A stretch of 40,384 nt of DNA from Paenibacillus sp. (GTDB lineage Bacteria > Bacillota > Bacilli > Paenibacillales > YIM-B00363), in contig JAPSKX010000024.1 in the NCBI GenBank assembly GCA_031181325.1, positions 1 to 40,384 on the forward strand. Direction: 5' to 3'. The notes beneath the pieces were generated by a model. The model made no database searches. It was not told where the DNA came from and was given only the letters and a program-made list of their open reading frames with translations. Positions 31,225 to 40,384 of the stretch are shown here, piece by piece. How positions within the stretch are numbered: the stretch's first letter is position 1; every line of letters starts with the position of its first letter. Both the position numbers and the translations under genes were made by a program.

Positions 31225-34200
31225 ATGAAGAAGAAGCTCGCGGTCTTGGCGGTCACTAGCGTGTTGCTGACGCAATCCGTCATCCCGCTCGACGCGAACG
31301 CCAATCCGATTTTACCGGAGAAGGACGGGACCTGGGGACAAGCGTCGAACGCATGGATGGAAAGTCCGTTCAATGTCATGGGCAAATCCAGTGACTCGAA
31401 CATCGGTTATTCCCGTACGGCGATCCAGTTCAGGCTGCCTAGTTTATCCGGCAGGGTCGTTACGGAGGCACTCTTACGCATTAAGGTCGATTCGATTTCG
31501 TCAAGCGACCCGTCGATCGTTCCTTTCATTAAGGTCTACGGCATACAAGCGTGGAACGAGGCGACCCCGCTGGAGACCGGCGGCGCTCCGGAATTGGTTT
31601 CCTTAAGCGGAGCCGAGTTAACGACCTACGACGGGTGGATCGAGTTCGACGTCACCGCATTCGTTAAGGACCGCTCCGACAGCTTCGCTACCTTCGCGCT
31701 GCTTGCGAACGAATCTTTCGGAAATCCAAGCGACTTTTTGGAAATCGTCACTTATGCGGACGACAACTTCGCGGATCAACCGGAGCTCGTCTTGACGACA
31801 GAGGAGAAGGCGAAGCCGCCGCTCCCGGTCGCGACGACCGTCCAAGAGGACATGCCTGCGGTCGATCTAATCCTCTCCAAGGATCCGGCGGACTCGACCG
31901 TGACGCATATGAAAATTACGGACATTACGGGAGGCAGACTGTACTTGCGGGATGGAATGACCGAGATCGCGAACGGAACCTTCGTTTCGCTGGCGGAAGG
32001 AGAGGCGGGGCTGACATTCATGCCGACCCCGGATGCGAACGGCGCCGAGGGGGATACGTTCTCGTTCCTGATGGCCGCGTCTCAGGACGCCGTCGGCAAA
32101 GGGCTTAGCGAAACTTCCAAAGCGACCATAACGGTCACCGAAGTAAACGATAAACCGTTTGCGAACGACGACGCGCTGCCTTCGATCGACCAAAATTCGA
32201 TCGACAACATATTTCCCGCCGCAGCGCTGCTCGGCAACGACACCGCAGGCCCTTCGAACGAAGCGGACAACCAGTCGTTATTCATCGCTTCGGTTTTCTC
32301 CGATCCGAGCGTAGGCACGGTTCGCCTCTCCGACGGAGACGTCGTCTTTACGCCTGCTCAGGATTACGCAGGTTCGGCTTCGTTTACATATCGCATCCGG
32401 GACGATGGCCGGACGGCCGATACTTCCGACCCCCAGACCAGCGACAACGAGGGCACGGCGACGTTCAACGTCGATGCGGCCGCTGGCCAGCCGCATGTGA
32501 CGAACGGCGAGACGCAGGAGGATACGCAGAACACCTCGGGTCTCGTCATCGCGGCGAACGATTCGGGCGGCGTGACGACGCAGTATTACAAGATCACCGG
32601 GATTACCGGAGGGATGTTGTTCCAAAACAACGGTACGACAGCGATTCCCGAAGGCGGGTTCATCACGGCGGCGGAAGGTCTGGCCGGCTTGAAATTCAGA
32701 CCGGCCGACGACGCCAACGGAGCTGTCGGCTTCGGATTTTACGTGCAGGCCGCTCCCGGTACGGACGGCAAGCGGCTCAGCGCGAGAACATACGCGGCAA
32801 TGACAGTAAGGGAAGTTAACGATCCGCCTTCGGCGGGACCGGATGTGTGGTCCGACGTGGACGAAGACGCGAATCCGGTTCGCATCCCGTTCTCGCACTT
32901 GCTCCATAACGACGACAAGGGCGCCGAGAACGAGAGCAACCAATCGCTAACGATCACGCTGATCGGCATCCCGGCGGGCGGCGTTGCGATCGTCGACGGG
33001 GAGAGCGTCGTCTTTACGCCGACTCCGAATTACAACGGTTCCGCAAGCTTCATGTACCGAATTACGGACGACGGCACGACGAACGGGGCCGCCGTGCCGA
33101 TGACGAGCGATGCGATTGTTACGTTCGCGATTCGTTCGGTCGCGGACGTACCGACCGTCACGGCTGCGTCGACGTCGGAAGACATGATGACTTCCGACGG
33201 CTTGGTCCTCGCGCGCAATCCGTCGGACGGGGCGGACGTTCAGTATTTCAAAATCAGTTCGATTCAAGGCGGCAAGCTGCTCCGGAACGACGGCACCACG
33301 GAGATTCTCGACGGCAGCTATATCTCCGCGAGCGAAGGCGCGCTCGGGTTGAAATTCGAGCCGGCGCCGAACGCGAATTCCCAAGCGAACGATACGTTCG
33401 GGTTCCAGGTGCAAGCCGCGCTCGATACTTCCGGCACCGGCTTAAGCGATCCCGCGACGGCGACGGTTACGGTCAACGCGGTGAACGATACGCCCGCGGC
33501 GCAGAATGACGGACTTACGCCTATTGCGGAAAATTCGGGTGAGCGCACGATCGCGGTCACCGACCTGACGGGGAACGACAACAAGGGCGCGGCCAACGAG
33601 TTCTCGCAGTCGTTGACAATGATATCCGTAGAGAAAATCGACGGCGGCGAGGTGCGTCTCGACAGCACCCTATCGAACGTCATTTTCACGCCGGAAGAGA
33701 ATTTCAGAGGAATCGCTTCGTTCCGGTACACGATCGAAGACGACGGGGGACTGACGAGTCAAGCGATCGTCAGTTTCCGGATCGATGCCCAATCCGATGC
33801 GCCGTCGGTGACCGACAGTATAACGGCGGAGGATATGCTTTCCACGGTCGGACTTGTCATTACGCCGACGAACGCGGGCGGCGCGCCGGCGACGCATTTC
33901 AAAATTACGAATATTGTCGGAGGCAGCTTGTTTCACCGCGACGGTGCGACCCCGATCGCGAACGATACCTTCATTACCGTGGCCGAGGGCGGTCAGGGGC
34001 TTCGGTTCAAACCGGACGCCGACGCTCACGGGAACACTGGCTTCGCCTTCCGCACGGCGGCGGCGCCGGGCGCAAGCGATGCGCTGATCAGCTACCCAGT
34101 ACAAGCGAATATAACGGTCGCCCAAGTCAACGACGAGCCGACGGCCAATAACGACCGATTGGAGAAGGTCGCCCTAGGAACCGAGCAAGTCAATATTGCA

Positions 34201-36978
34201 TATTCGCGAATTATCGCCAACGACATTGCCGGTCCGGAGGACGAGAAGTTATCCCAGTCGCTCGCCGTTACGGACGTGACGGAGGTCGCGGGCGGCACGG
34301 TCGAGCTTGCGAACGACCGCATCGAGTTCAGGCCGAGCCCGAACTTTACGGGTTTGGCGAAGTTTATGTACACGGTGTCGGACAACGGGCTGACTACGGT
34401 ATTGGATAACGGTCAACCGGGCGATACGGACGATCCCAAAACGGCAACGGCCGAAGTGAGTTTTTACATTCATGACGAGACGAAGCCAATAATCACGCTG
34501 CACGGAGATGAGTTCGTGTATTTGAACAGAGGCGCCCCGTTCGCGGAACCGGGATACGAGGCGGTCGATGACGTAGATTCGGAGCTGACGGCTGCTGTGA
34601 GGGTCGACGGATCAGTGGATTCGAATACGCTCGGAACGTACGTGCTCCGATATCATGTGTCGGATCAGAGCGGGAATGACGCGGCGGAAGTAACGCGCAC
34701 CGTGAAGGTCGTCTCGGCGGAGCTGGCAGCGTTGTCGACCGGCGCGAATGCCGCTTTGACGCCGAACTTCAGTGCGGCTCGCGTTTCGTACGAAGCCCAG
34801 GCAGGGAGTGATGTGGCTGACGTCACGGTCTCGGCTTCGGCTTTGGACCCGACGGCGACGGTAACGATCAACGGTACAGCGAAAGAGAACGGCGGGGAAG
34901 CGTCCATACCGTTGTCGCCGGGGCGCAACGATGTGACGATCGTCGTAACCGCGCAGGGAGGCGCAACCCAGACGTATATATTGAAAATTACTCGCCAGTC
35001 GCGTCCGACGATCGCGCTCTACGGCGATCGAACGGTATATGTGCCGAGGGGGCAGTCCTATGCGGAGCCGGGGTTTGCGGCGGCCGACGAAGCCAATCGC
35101 GACATAACGAGCGCTGTCGTCGTTACGGGCACGGTTCGCAGCGACGAAGTGGGGACGTACACCCTCCGGTATAACGTACAGGATACCAATGGGAACAACG
35201 CGGCGGAAGCGACGCGGACGGTGCAAGTCGTATCCACCGACCTAGCCTCTCTCTCGGTCGACGGGGAGGCGTTGATACCGACGAATGCCGGGGGAGTCCC
35301 CGCATACGCGGCGCAGGCCTCCGGCGGCGATCGGACGGCGACGGTCGCGCTCCGCGCGCTCGACCCGACGGCCGACGTAACGATTGACGGCGTCTCGATC
35401 GGAAACGGCGGCGAGCGCGAGATCGACCTGGAACCGGGTAACAACGAGGTCGCCATCGTCGTAACTGCGCAAGGGGGCGCAACGAAGGCGTATACGCTCG
35501 ACATAACGCGTCAAATCGAGCCGCCTGCAGCGGAGCCGCCTGCAGCGGAGTCGCCTGCAGCGGAGCCGCCTGCAGCGGAGTCGCCGACAGCGGAGTCGCC
35601 TGCAGCGGAGTCGCCGGCAGCGGTTACGGCGCCGGCGGTCGGCGTCACGCGCCAAGCGAAGGTGTTGACGGGCGAAGCTGCGGCGAGCAGGGAGGTTGTC
35701 CAGGTCGATATTACGCGGAACGTCGAAGCGAATGGCAAGGTGTCGGACAACGTCGTCTTCCAAGGGGCGAAGGTCGACGAAGTCGTGGCGAAAGCGGCCG
35801 CGGACGGCTCCGCGGTGGCGCGGATCGTAATCGACGACTTGCCGGACGCTCCGGCGGACGAAGTCGGCATCGCCGTTTCCGGCGAAGCGCTAGGCAAGCT
35901 AAGAGGCGCAGGCGTCGGGCTTGCTATCGAAGCGTCGGGAGCTCGAATTACGCTGTCCCAGGAAACGTTGAGTCGTCTCAGTGAAGACGGCAAGGATTTG
36001 TTCTTCCGCGTGGTGCCGATTCGGGATACAGGCGAGTCCGAACAAGTCCGCAACCGCGTTTCGGACACGCAAGAACTTCGCGCTTATGCCGACGGCGCCA
36101 ACGTGACACCGGTCGGACAACCGATGACGATCGAGACGAATTATAGCGGTCGTTCGACGAAAGTCATGTTCCCCTTGACTGGCGTAACGCTGCCCGTCGA
36201 TCCGTCGGAGCGGCGGACGGTATTCAATAGCTTCGCCGTATTCGTCGAACATAGCGACGGCGAGAAAGCAATCGAGCGAGGGCAAATCGTGTTCGACGCC
36301 CAAGGCGAGCCGATCGGCATCGAGATCGAAATCGAAAAATTCAGTACGTTCACCCTGCTTGCGACCGACGTCGAGTACGAGACGTACATCCGTTACGTCA
36401 CCGGCTATCCGGACGGATCGTTCTATCCGAACGGACTGGTTACGCGAGCGGAGTTGGCCGCGATGCTCGCTCGCGCGTCGAATACTATCGACGAGAGTGT
36501 CGTCGTCGTCGGTTACGAAGACGTTGCGCCGACGCATTGGGCGTATAGCGACATCGGCCGACTTTCCGTAGTTGGCATCCTGACGGGCGATCCGTCGGGC
36601 GGCTTCCGGCCGGAGGAGAGCGTGACTCGCGCGGAGCTCGCAGTCATCGCGGTACGGTGGAAGGGGATAACGCTGCATGACGCTAGGACAGTCTTCGGCG
36701 ATACCGCTGGACATTGGGCCGCTGCGGCGATCGAGGCGGCCGCGGAGGCCGGGCTTGTTCGCGGATACGGCGACGGAACGTTCCGCCCGGACGAGGCGTT
36801 GACTCGCGAGGAAGCCGTCGTCGCGCTGAACCGCTTGTTCGAGCGGCCGGCGGTCGAAGACGGCGGTTCTGGCTTATGGCCGGACGTCGACGCATCGAAT
36901 TGGTCGGCGGGCGATGTCGATTCGGCGTCTCATACCATACGGATATACGAAGACGGACGCATTGAAATCGTAGAATAG
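31225..36978 (+). CDS. Giant S-layer-anchored multidomain surface protein (CBM96/DNRLRE-like, cadherin-like repeats, SLH)
   Basis: A 1917-residue secreted protein. The ATG at 31225 (GAGAGGAG upstream) gives a signal peptide (MKKKLAVLAVTSVLLTQ, cut after ANA); the frame is open from 31045 but that part is leader. In order: a DNRLRE/CBM96-like beta-sandwich (about 31300-31800); four copies of a two-domain cadherin-like module (31829-34480) with 'EDM', 'ITGGxL' and 'EVNDxP' signatures; a DUF5011-type Ig domain and a cadherin-like sandwich, then both again (to about 35515); a Glu-Pro/Ser-Pro-Ala-Ala linker (35518-35622); a domain of about 240 residues common before SLH regions; and three SLH domains (36370-36860, 'GYPDGSFYPNGLVTRAELA', 'GDPSGGFRPEESVTRAELA', 'GYGDGTFRPDEALTREEA') that bind pyruvylated wall polymer. 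Probably an adhesin or carbohydrate-binding scaffold. No catalytic motif seen. Confidence 0.88.
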   Translation: MKKKLAVLAVTSVLLTQSVIPLDANANPILPEKDGTWGQASNAWMESPFNVMGKSSDSNIGYSRTAIQFRLPSLSGRVVTEALLRIKVDSISSSDPSIVPFIKVYGIQAWNEATPLETGGAPELVSLSGAELTTYDGWIEFDVTAFVKDRSDSFATFALLANESFGNPSDFLEIVTYADDNFADQPELVLTTEEKAKPPLPVATTVQEDMPAVDLILSKDPADSTVTHMKITDITGGRLYLRDGMTEIANGTFVSLAEGEAGLTFMPTPDANGAEGDTFSFLMAASQDAVGKGLSETSKATITVTEVNDKPFANDDALPSIDQNSIDNIFPAAALLGNDTAGPSNEADNQSLFIASVFSDPSVGTVRLSDGDVVFTPAQDYAGSASFTYRIRDDGRTADTSDPQTSDNEGTATFNVDAAAGQPHVTNGETQEDTQNTSGLVIAANDSGGVTTQYYKITGITGGMLFQNNGTTAIPEGGFITAAEGLAGLKFRPADDANGAVGFGFYVQAAPGTDGKRLSARTYAAMTVREVNDPPSAGPDVWSDVDEDANPVRIPFSHLLHNDDKGAENESNQSLTITLIGIPAGGVAIVDGESVVFTPTPNYNGSASFMYRITDDGTTNGAAVPMTSDAIVTFAIRSVADVPTVTAASTSEDMMTSDGLVLARNPSDGADVQYFKISSIQGGKLLRNDGTTEILDGSYISASEGALGLKFEPAPNANSQANDTFGFQVQAALDTSGTGLSDPATATVTVNAVNDTPAAQNDGLTPIAENSGERTIAVTDLTGNDNKGAANEFSQSLTMISVEKIDGGEVRLDSTLSNVIFTPEENFRGIASFRYTIEDDGGLTSQAIVSFRIDAQSDAPSVTDSITAEDMLSTVGLVITPTNAGGAPATHFKITNIVGGSLFHRDGATPIANDTFITVAEGGQGLRFKPDADAHGNTGFAFRTAAAPGASDALISYPVQANITVAQVNDEPTANNDRLEKVALGTEQVNIAYSRIIANDIAGPEDEKLSQSLAVTDVTEVAGGTVELANDRIEFRPSPNFTGLAKFMYTVSDNGLTTVLDNGQPGDTDDPKTATAEVSFYIHDETKPIITLHGDEFVYLNRGAPFAEPGYEAVDDVDSELTAAVRVDGSVDSNTLGTYVLRYHVSDQSGNDAAEVTRTVKVVSAELAALSTGANAALTPNFSAARVSYEAQAGSDVADVTVSASALDPTATVTINGTAKENGGEASIPLSPGRNDVTIVVTAQGGATQTYILKITRQSRPTIALYGDRTVYVPRGQSYAEPGFAAADEANRDITSAVVVTGTVRSDEVGTYTLRYNVQDTNGNNAAEATRTVQVVSTDLASLSVDGEALIPTNAGGVPAYAAQASGGDRTATVALRALDPTADVTIDGVSIGNGGEREIDLEPGNNEVAIVVTAQGGATKAYTLDITRQIEPPAAEPPAAESPAAEPPAAESPTAESPAAESPAAVTAPAVGVTRQAKVLTGEAAASREVVQVDITRNVEANGKVSDNVVFQGAKVDEVVAKAAADGSAVARIVIDDLPDAPADEVGIAVSGEALGKLRGAGVGLAIEASGARITLSQETLSRLSEDGKDLFFRVVPIRDTGESEQVRNRVSDTQELRAYADGANVTPVGQPMTIETNYSGRSTKVMFPLTGVTLPVDPSERRTVFNSFAVFVEHSDGEKAIERGQIVFDAQGEPIGIEIEIEKFSTFTLLATDVEYETYIRYVTGYPDGSFYPNGLVTRAELAAMLARASNTIDESVVVVGYEDVAPTHWAYSDIGRLSVVGILTGDPSGGFRPEESVTRAELAVIAVRWKGITLHDARTVFGDTAGHWAAAAIEAAAEAGLVRGYGDGTFRPDEALTREEAVVALNRLFERPAVEDGGSGLWPDVDASNWSAGDVDSASHTIRIYEDGRIEIVE
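31829..34480 (+). repeat. Four-fold repeat of a two-domain extracellular module
   Basis: Within the surface protein, a module of about 210-220 residues occurs four times. Each has part A ('EDM..., ...FKIT.I.GG.L...DG...I', '...A..G..GL.F.P..DANG') ending in 'VNDxP', then part B ('...LLxNDxxGxxNE..QSL', '...V.FTP..N..GxASF.Y.I.DDG'). Starts of A are at about 31829, 32488, 33150 and 33800; starts of B at about 32161, 32833, 33490 and 34141. The copies have diverged, so this is old domain duplication rather than a recent tandem array. Confidence 0.75.
35518..35622 (+). repeat. 15-bp minisatellite coding for E(P/S)P(A/T)A linker
   Basis: Seven consecutive 15-bp units of the form GAG-(C/T)CG-CC(T/G)-(G/A)CA-GCG encode EPPAA, EPPAA, ESPAA, EPPAA, ESPTA, ESPAA, ESPAA. 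The units are nearly identical at the DNA level, so copy number may vary between strains by slippage without breaking the frame. The linker separates the Ig-like part from the wall-anchoring part of the surface protein. Confidence 0.92.
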
Positions 36979-37089
36979 AATCGTTATAGGCTCACCAAAG
37001 AAACTTCTCTCCGGACTAGCCGACGAATGAAAGTCTCGGATATAGAGATACTATCGCGCAGGCCTTAACAACGATCACAACGACCTCAG

Positions 37090-37116
37090 CCCCGATTAAA
37101 CAATCGGGGTATTTTC
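37090..37116 (+). terminator. Intrinsic terminator of the surface protein gene
   Basis: CCCCGATT (37090-37097) pairs perfectly with AATCGGGG (37102-37109) over a 4-nt loop, followed by TATTTTC. It lies between convergent genes. Nothing else is evident in 36979-37193. Confidence 0.75.
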
Positions 37117-37193
37117 TATGCCTTGAGGCAGTTTCGTTTTGGACGGCGGCAGCGTCCCTTGGGGACGGCATTTCGTTTCGGATCCATCCATGT

Positions 37194-39395
37194 TTACTTA
37201 TTCATGTAATCTCCGGAAAGATGTTGCTTCTGATATTGTTTCGGCGTCGTACCGTATCTTTCTTTGAAGACCCGTATGAAGTGGGGGGTTGACTGATAAC
37301 CAAGTTTTTCTGAGATGGCTTGTACGGTCAGTTTTTTCTCGCCGAGCATCTCCACCGCGCGCAGCATCTTGCGTTCCGTCACAAATTCGATGAACGTGTT
37401 TCCCGTCATGATGCGGAACATTTTGCTCACGTAATTGGGACTCAAGCCGATCCAATCCGAGACCGATTCCAATGAAACGTCTGAAAATAAGTTGTCCTCG
37501 ATATACTGCTTTAGTTTCGATTCCGTCAGAGCGTCGACGGACCGTTTCTTCTCGGTAACTTTGGCGGCGACCGTACGGAGCACGGATTCTGCCCACGACT
37601 CGACATCCGCGAGGTATTCGAATTGTTTCCAATGCGTTCGGATGTCGTAACCAAACCAATGATGCGATTGGAGGCCAAGAGATTCCAAGCCCTTCTGAAT
37701 CGAAGAGAATGTTTCCTGTAAAAGAATACGGCTGCACGCTATTGTATATCCACCGCTCCGGATCTCTTCGATTATATTTCTTACCGAGAGCAGCAGTTTT
37801 TGTTCATCCCCCGAACGAATCGCTTCTTCGATCGCTCCCGTCGAACGAGTGAGAGTTGCAGAGTCTTGCCGTTGCGAGATGTTCAGAAGCGGATAGTAAA
37901 GAATGCCGCTATCTTCTAAAAAACGGTATTCCATTGCGATAATGGCTTCGCCGTAAGAAGCGGATACCTTGGCGGGGGCGCACGGATATACGTTCCCCGC
38001 TGAAATCGCATATCGGGTAATGTCCGCTTCAAACTGCGATAATGTATCGGCAATTCTTTTCAGCAGCTCGAAAGCGCCTTCGCCGGAAAAATGGATCATA
38101 CCGCTAATGCTGTGTTTATCGGTGGAAACGGCGTATAACGTGTCCGCTTCGAATGCCTGCTCGAGCCCCTCGACAATTCTAAAGGGTAGAAGGAGTTCGT
38201 CGCGGATGTGCAAAGAACGTGGATTCCAATGCGCGATAAAGGAAATACAAGCGGGTTCGGTGAAGCGGATGCCGAGAAGGTGAGCATTCTCGTCGCGCAC
38301 GCCGTCGGTGTCCCATTGCCCGCGAAGCAGCTTCGTCAAATAATCCTGACGTATCGTCGGTTCATTGCGTTCCCAACGTTCTTTCATCGTTTCCAGCTCG
38401 TTGCTGAATTGTCCGAACATATGGCGGATCGGCGTTTGAGTGCGTTTCGTAATAAGGAAGCCGATCAGCAAATTGACCGTGAGGAGAGCAACGCCGATAA
38501 AGATCAACCCGTTGCGCAGCTCGTTTGTTTTCTTGAAATATTCGTGTATAGAAACGACGGATACATAATTCCAGGCGTTATAAGCGGAACGCGAATAAGA
38601 AACGATACTGGGCTCGTCATGAATCGTCATGCGAAACATCCCGTCTTGGGCCGTCTCCTGGGTTAGTCGTACCTTCACGCTTTCTTGGAGCGAGGAGTCC
38701 TCTGACGTAGTTGTAACCGTTTGCCCGGCACCGTCGATTATCCACAAATCCGCCTGGCTCGAGTCGTCTAGCTTTGGAAGCATGCTGCGGACCGCTGCTT
38801 CGTCCAAATTAATCGCGATGATCCCGTTCCGCTCCCCTGTAGAGAAGTATGGTAACCCCCGAATGTACGTAATGATCTGCTCGGAAGGGGAGACACTGTT
38901 ATCCGTATACCGAAACCATTTGAAGTTTTCTTGGGATTGCTGTTGAAACAAAGTAAGCCAATGCTCGCGATAGCCTAAGTCGCAGTCACCCAAATCCATA
39001 AAACACACATTCGGACCTTTGAATATCAAGTTACCCTGCCTGTAGTAGAGGTCGACGGAGTTGAGAAATGGAAAACTGTACTGCAAATCTCTTAATTGAG
39101 AGGATACCTGCAAAATGCGGGACGAGTCATTGCTGATGTCATGGGTTAATGGATGAATCAAGAATTGATTTCTCTCCCTATCGGACATGAAGAGGTCTGC
39201 AATTCGCAATGTTTCTCTGACAATGGATTGATCCAGCGAATTTCGAAATTCCGCAACCCGCTGCCCGTTGATTCGATGGAGTTGTTCATTGATATTGTTG
39301 CTGAAGACGTTCAAGTAAATGGCGGTGGGAATGATCGTGACTAAGAAAATTAATATCAAGTTCACCACAATCATTCTGAACCAGATCCGACTCAT
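37194..39395 (-). CDS. Membrane-anchored AraC-family transcriptional regulator with Cache-like sensor
   Basis: A 733-residue regulator. The frame is open to 39476, but the ATG at 39393-39395 (MSRIWFRMIV) follows a GGGGGG stretch and starts right at the first membrane helix. Layout: TM1 (7-29), an extracellular region of about 265 residues resembling a double Cache sensor ('PFLNSVDLYYRQGNLIF', 'GIIAINLDEAAVRSML'), TM2 (about 295-317), a cytoplasmic linker, and a C-terminal AraC HTH pair (about 640-733; 'VSLESVSDWIGLSPNYVSKMFRIMTG', 'VQAISEKLGYQSTPHFIRVFKERYGTTPKQY'). Such proteins are typical of Paenibacillus sugar loci and activate the adjacent ABC importer when a sugar is sensed outside. It diverges from the LplB-type permease gene at 39589, its likely target. 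More AT-rich than genes to the left. Confidence 0.92.
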   Translation of the reverse strand: MSRIWFRMIVVNLILIFLVTIIPTAIYLNVFSNNINEQLHRINGQRVAEFRNSLDQSIVRETLRIADLFMSDRERNQFLIHPLTHDISNDSSRILQVSSQLRDLQYSFPFLNSVDLYYRQGNLIFKGPNVCFMDLGDCDLGYREHWLTLFQQQSQENFKWFRYTDNSVSPSEQIITYIRGLPYFSTGERNGIIAINLDEAAVRSMLPKLDDSSQADLWIIDGAGQTVTTTSEDSSLQESVKVRLTQETAQDGMFRMTIHDEPSIVSYSRSAYNAWNYVSVVSIHEYFKKTNELRNGLIFIGVALLTVNLLIGFLITKRTQTPIRHMFGQFSNELETMKERWERNEPTIRQDYLTKLLRGQWDTDGVRDENAHLLGIRFTEPACISFIAHWNPRSLHIRDELLLPFRIVEGLEQAFEADTLYAVSTDKHSISGMIHFSGEGAFELLKRIADTLSQFEADITRYAISAGNVYPCAPAKVSASYGEAIIAMEYRFLEDSGILYYPLLNISQRQDSATLTRSTGAIEEAIRSGDEQKLLLSVRNIIEEIRSGGYTIACSRILLQETFSSIQKGLESLGLQSHHWFGYDIRTHWKQFEYLADVESWAESVLRTVAAKVTEKKRSVDALTESKLKQYIEDNLFSDVSLESVSDWIGLSPNYVSKMFRIMTGNTFIEFVTERKMLRAVEMLGEKKLTVQAISEKLGYQSTPHFIRVFKERYGTTPKQYQKQHLSGDYMNK

Positions 39396-39517
39396 GACAG
39401 GTTGCCCCCCGTAAATAGCGCGCTTGTGTAGAAAATTGATAAATCGTAAGAAATCGTTATTATCGTCTCTTACCACAAAATATTAAATAATCGCTATTTT
39501 CTTAAGTAATTGTAAAT

Positions 39518-39545
39518 TGATATCCAGTAACGTGTTCGTTACGAT
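39518..39545 (+). promoter_or_regulatory. Probable promoter of the second permease operon, with palindrome
   Basis: TTGATA (39518-39523) and TACGAT (39540-39545), 16 bp apart, lie about 45 bp before the TTG start. A perfect inverted repeat GTAACG-TGTT-CGTTAC (39527-39542) fills the spacer and touches the -10, a candidate operator. The surrounding divergent gap (39396-39588) is AT-rich. Confidence 0.5.
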
Positions 39546-39588
39546 CGGGATGTAAACACTTCCAACTTAGAAAAGGAGTGAGCGGAAT

Positions 39589-40384
39589 TTGAGTGCTTAC
39601 TATTCTAGCGTAAATAAAGCGCGCAGTCCAAGCCGAAAGCTGAGTAAGAAGAATGGAATTTTCCAGCAATACAAAGCGAATATGTTTTTATTCTTCATGC
39701 TGATGCCTGTCATTCTCTATTATGCAGTATTTCACTACGCACCTATGTACGGTGTCGTCGTTGCCTTTCAAGACTATAAATTTCTCCTTGGCCCACTCAA
39801 TAGTCCCTGGGTGGGGTTCCAGAACTTTAAGGATCTTTTTCAAAACGATTATTTCTGGACCGTACTGAAAAATACGCTCATTATTAATGGCTATAAGCTT
39901 CTATTCGGATTTCCCGCACCGATTCTGCTTGCGCTCATGATTAATGAAGTGATGCAGCCCATATTCAAGAAGGCGGTACAAACCATCACCTATATCCCGC
40001 ACTTTTTTTCATGGGTCGTCATGAGCGGATTGATCATCGAATTTTTATCGCCGAGTCGAGGGCCGATCAACATTGCATTAACGATGCTCGGGATGGAACC
40101 TGTTTATTTTATCACGGAAGAATCGTGGTTTCGGTCAATTCTGGTCAGTACCGACATATGGAAAAGCGTGGGCTTTAACGCCATTATCTTTTTGGCGGCC
40201 ATCGCGGGGATAAATCCTGAGATATACGAAGCTGCCGAAATCGATGGTATCAGCCGATTAAAGAAGATGTTCCGCATTACTCTGCCCTCGATTGCTCCTG
40301 TGATCGTGATTATGCTCATTTTGTCAACGGGCTCTATCATTAACGACGACTTTGAACAGGTGTTTAACTTGCTGAACGTGCAGG
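39589..40384 (+). CDS. Sugar ABC transporter permease, LplB type (cut by window end)
   Basis: A TTG start at 39589 with AAAGGAG (39572-39578) ten bases upstream opens a frame of 265 codons that runs off the right edge. The N-terminus MSAYYSSVNKARSPSRKLSK is basic and hydrophilic. Family landmarks follow: 'PMYGVVVAFQDYKFLLG', 'SPWVGFQNFKDLF', 'LFGFPAPILLALMINEVM', 'YIPHFFSWVVMSGLI' and the EAA loop 'YEAAEIDGISRLKKMFRITLPS'. It is a paralogue of the permease at 22912, with the same CUT1 role. Partner permease and binding protein should lie beyond 40384. Confidence 0.92.
   Translation, partial: MSAYYSSVNKARSPSRKLSKKNGIFQQYKANMFLFFMLMPVILYYAVFHYAPMYGVVVAFQDYKFLLGPLNSPWVGFQNFKDLFQNDYFWTVLKNTLIINGYKLLFGFPAPILLALMINEVMQPIFKKAVQTITYIPHFFSWVVMSGLIIEFLSPSRGPINIALTMLGMEPVYFITEESWFRSILVSTDIWKSVGFNAIIFLAAIAGINPEIYEAAEIDGISRLKKMFRITLPSIAPVIVIMLILSTGSIINDDFEQVFNLLNVQ

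Noticed and set aside
35518..35622. Short tandem repeats considered as a CRISPR array.
   Set aside because: Units are contiguous 15-mers without spacers and encode a Pro-rich linker in frame.

Overview
The window looks like chromosomal DNA of a GC-rich, Gram-positive, spore-forming bacterium of the Paenibacillaceae (Paenibacillus or Cohnella type). This is an inference from gene content: LplB/LplC-type sugar permeases with a lipoprotein binding component and no local ATPase, a membrane-anchored AraC regulator, an SLH-anchored giant surface protein, copper-amine-oxidase-N/SleB and SH3b/glucosaminidase wall enzymes, a MocR regulator, strong Gram-positive ribosome binding sites and frequent GTG/TTG starts. 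No tRNA, rRNA, CRISPR array, insertion sequence or prophage was seen.

Layout. 1-320 (-): start of a pectate-lyase-like beta-helix protein. 537-5306 (+): nagA, a degenerate-KaiC/PEP-synthase-like protein and a secreted wall hydrolase. 5433-9698: a MocR-type regulator, a tiny membrane protein on the opposite strand, an overlapping M20 amidohydrolase/creatininase pair and a small glycine-rich membrane protein. 9926-13567: a three-gene minus-strand ECF transporter operon (EcfA-type ATPase, an ATPase-EcfT fusion, DUF1284) diverges from bioY across a perfect BirA-type operator, which suggests a dedicated biotin importer. 13817-14872: a secreted SH3b/glucosaminidase protein.

14892-18385 is a self-contained unit bounded by terminators. 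It has a strong promoter with a perfect inverted repeat at the -35 region, then a TusA-like/di-iron fusion protein, an acyl-CoA-dehydrogenase-fold flavoprotein that lacks the usual catalytic Glu, and a PhnD-like binding-protein fold with no signal peptide. I do not recognise this as a described pathway; it is the best candidate here for an undescribed enzymatic system.

18499-30993 is a Gram-positive polysaccharide-utilisation locus. A GntR/LacI (AraR-like) regulator precedes a GH38 alpha-mannosidase, two permeases, a lipoprotein solute-binding protein, a GH42-like cytoplasmic protein of unknown specificity and two Gfo/Idh/MocA oxidoreductases, ending at a very strong hairpin. Similar AT-rich operator-like motifs precede the regulator and the mannosidase. 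A strong hairpin separates the binding-protein gene from the downstream enzymes.

31225-36978 encodes a 1917-residue S-layer-anchored protein with four copies of a two-domain module, a 15-bp minisatellite linker and three SLH domains. 37194-40384 holds a membrane AraC-family sensor-regulator diverging from the start of a second LplB-type permease gene. This end is visibly more AT-rich than the rest.
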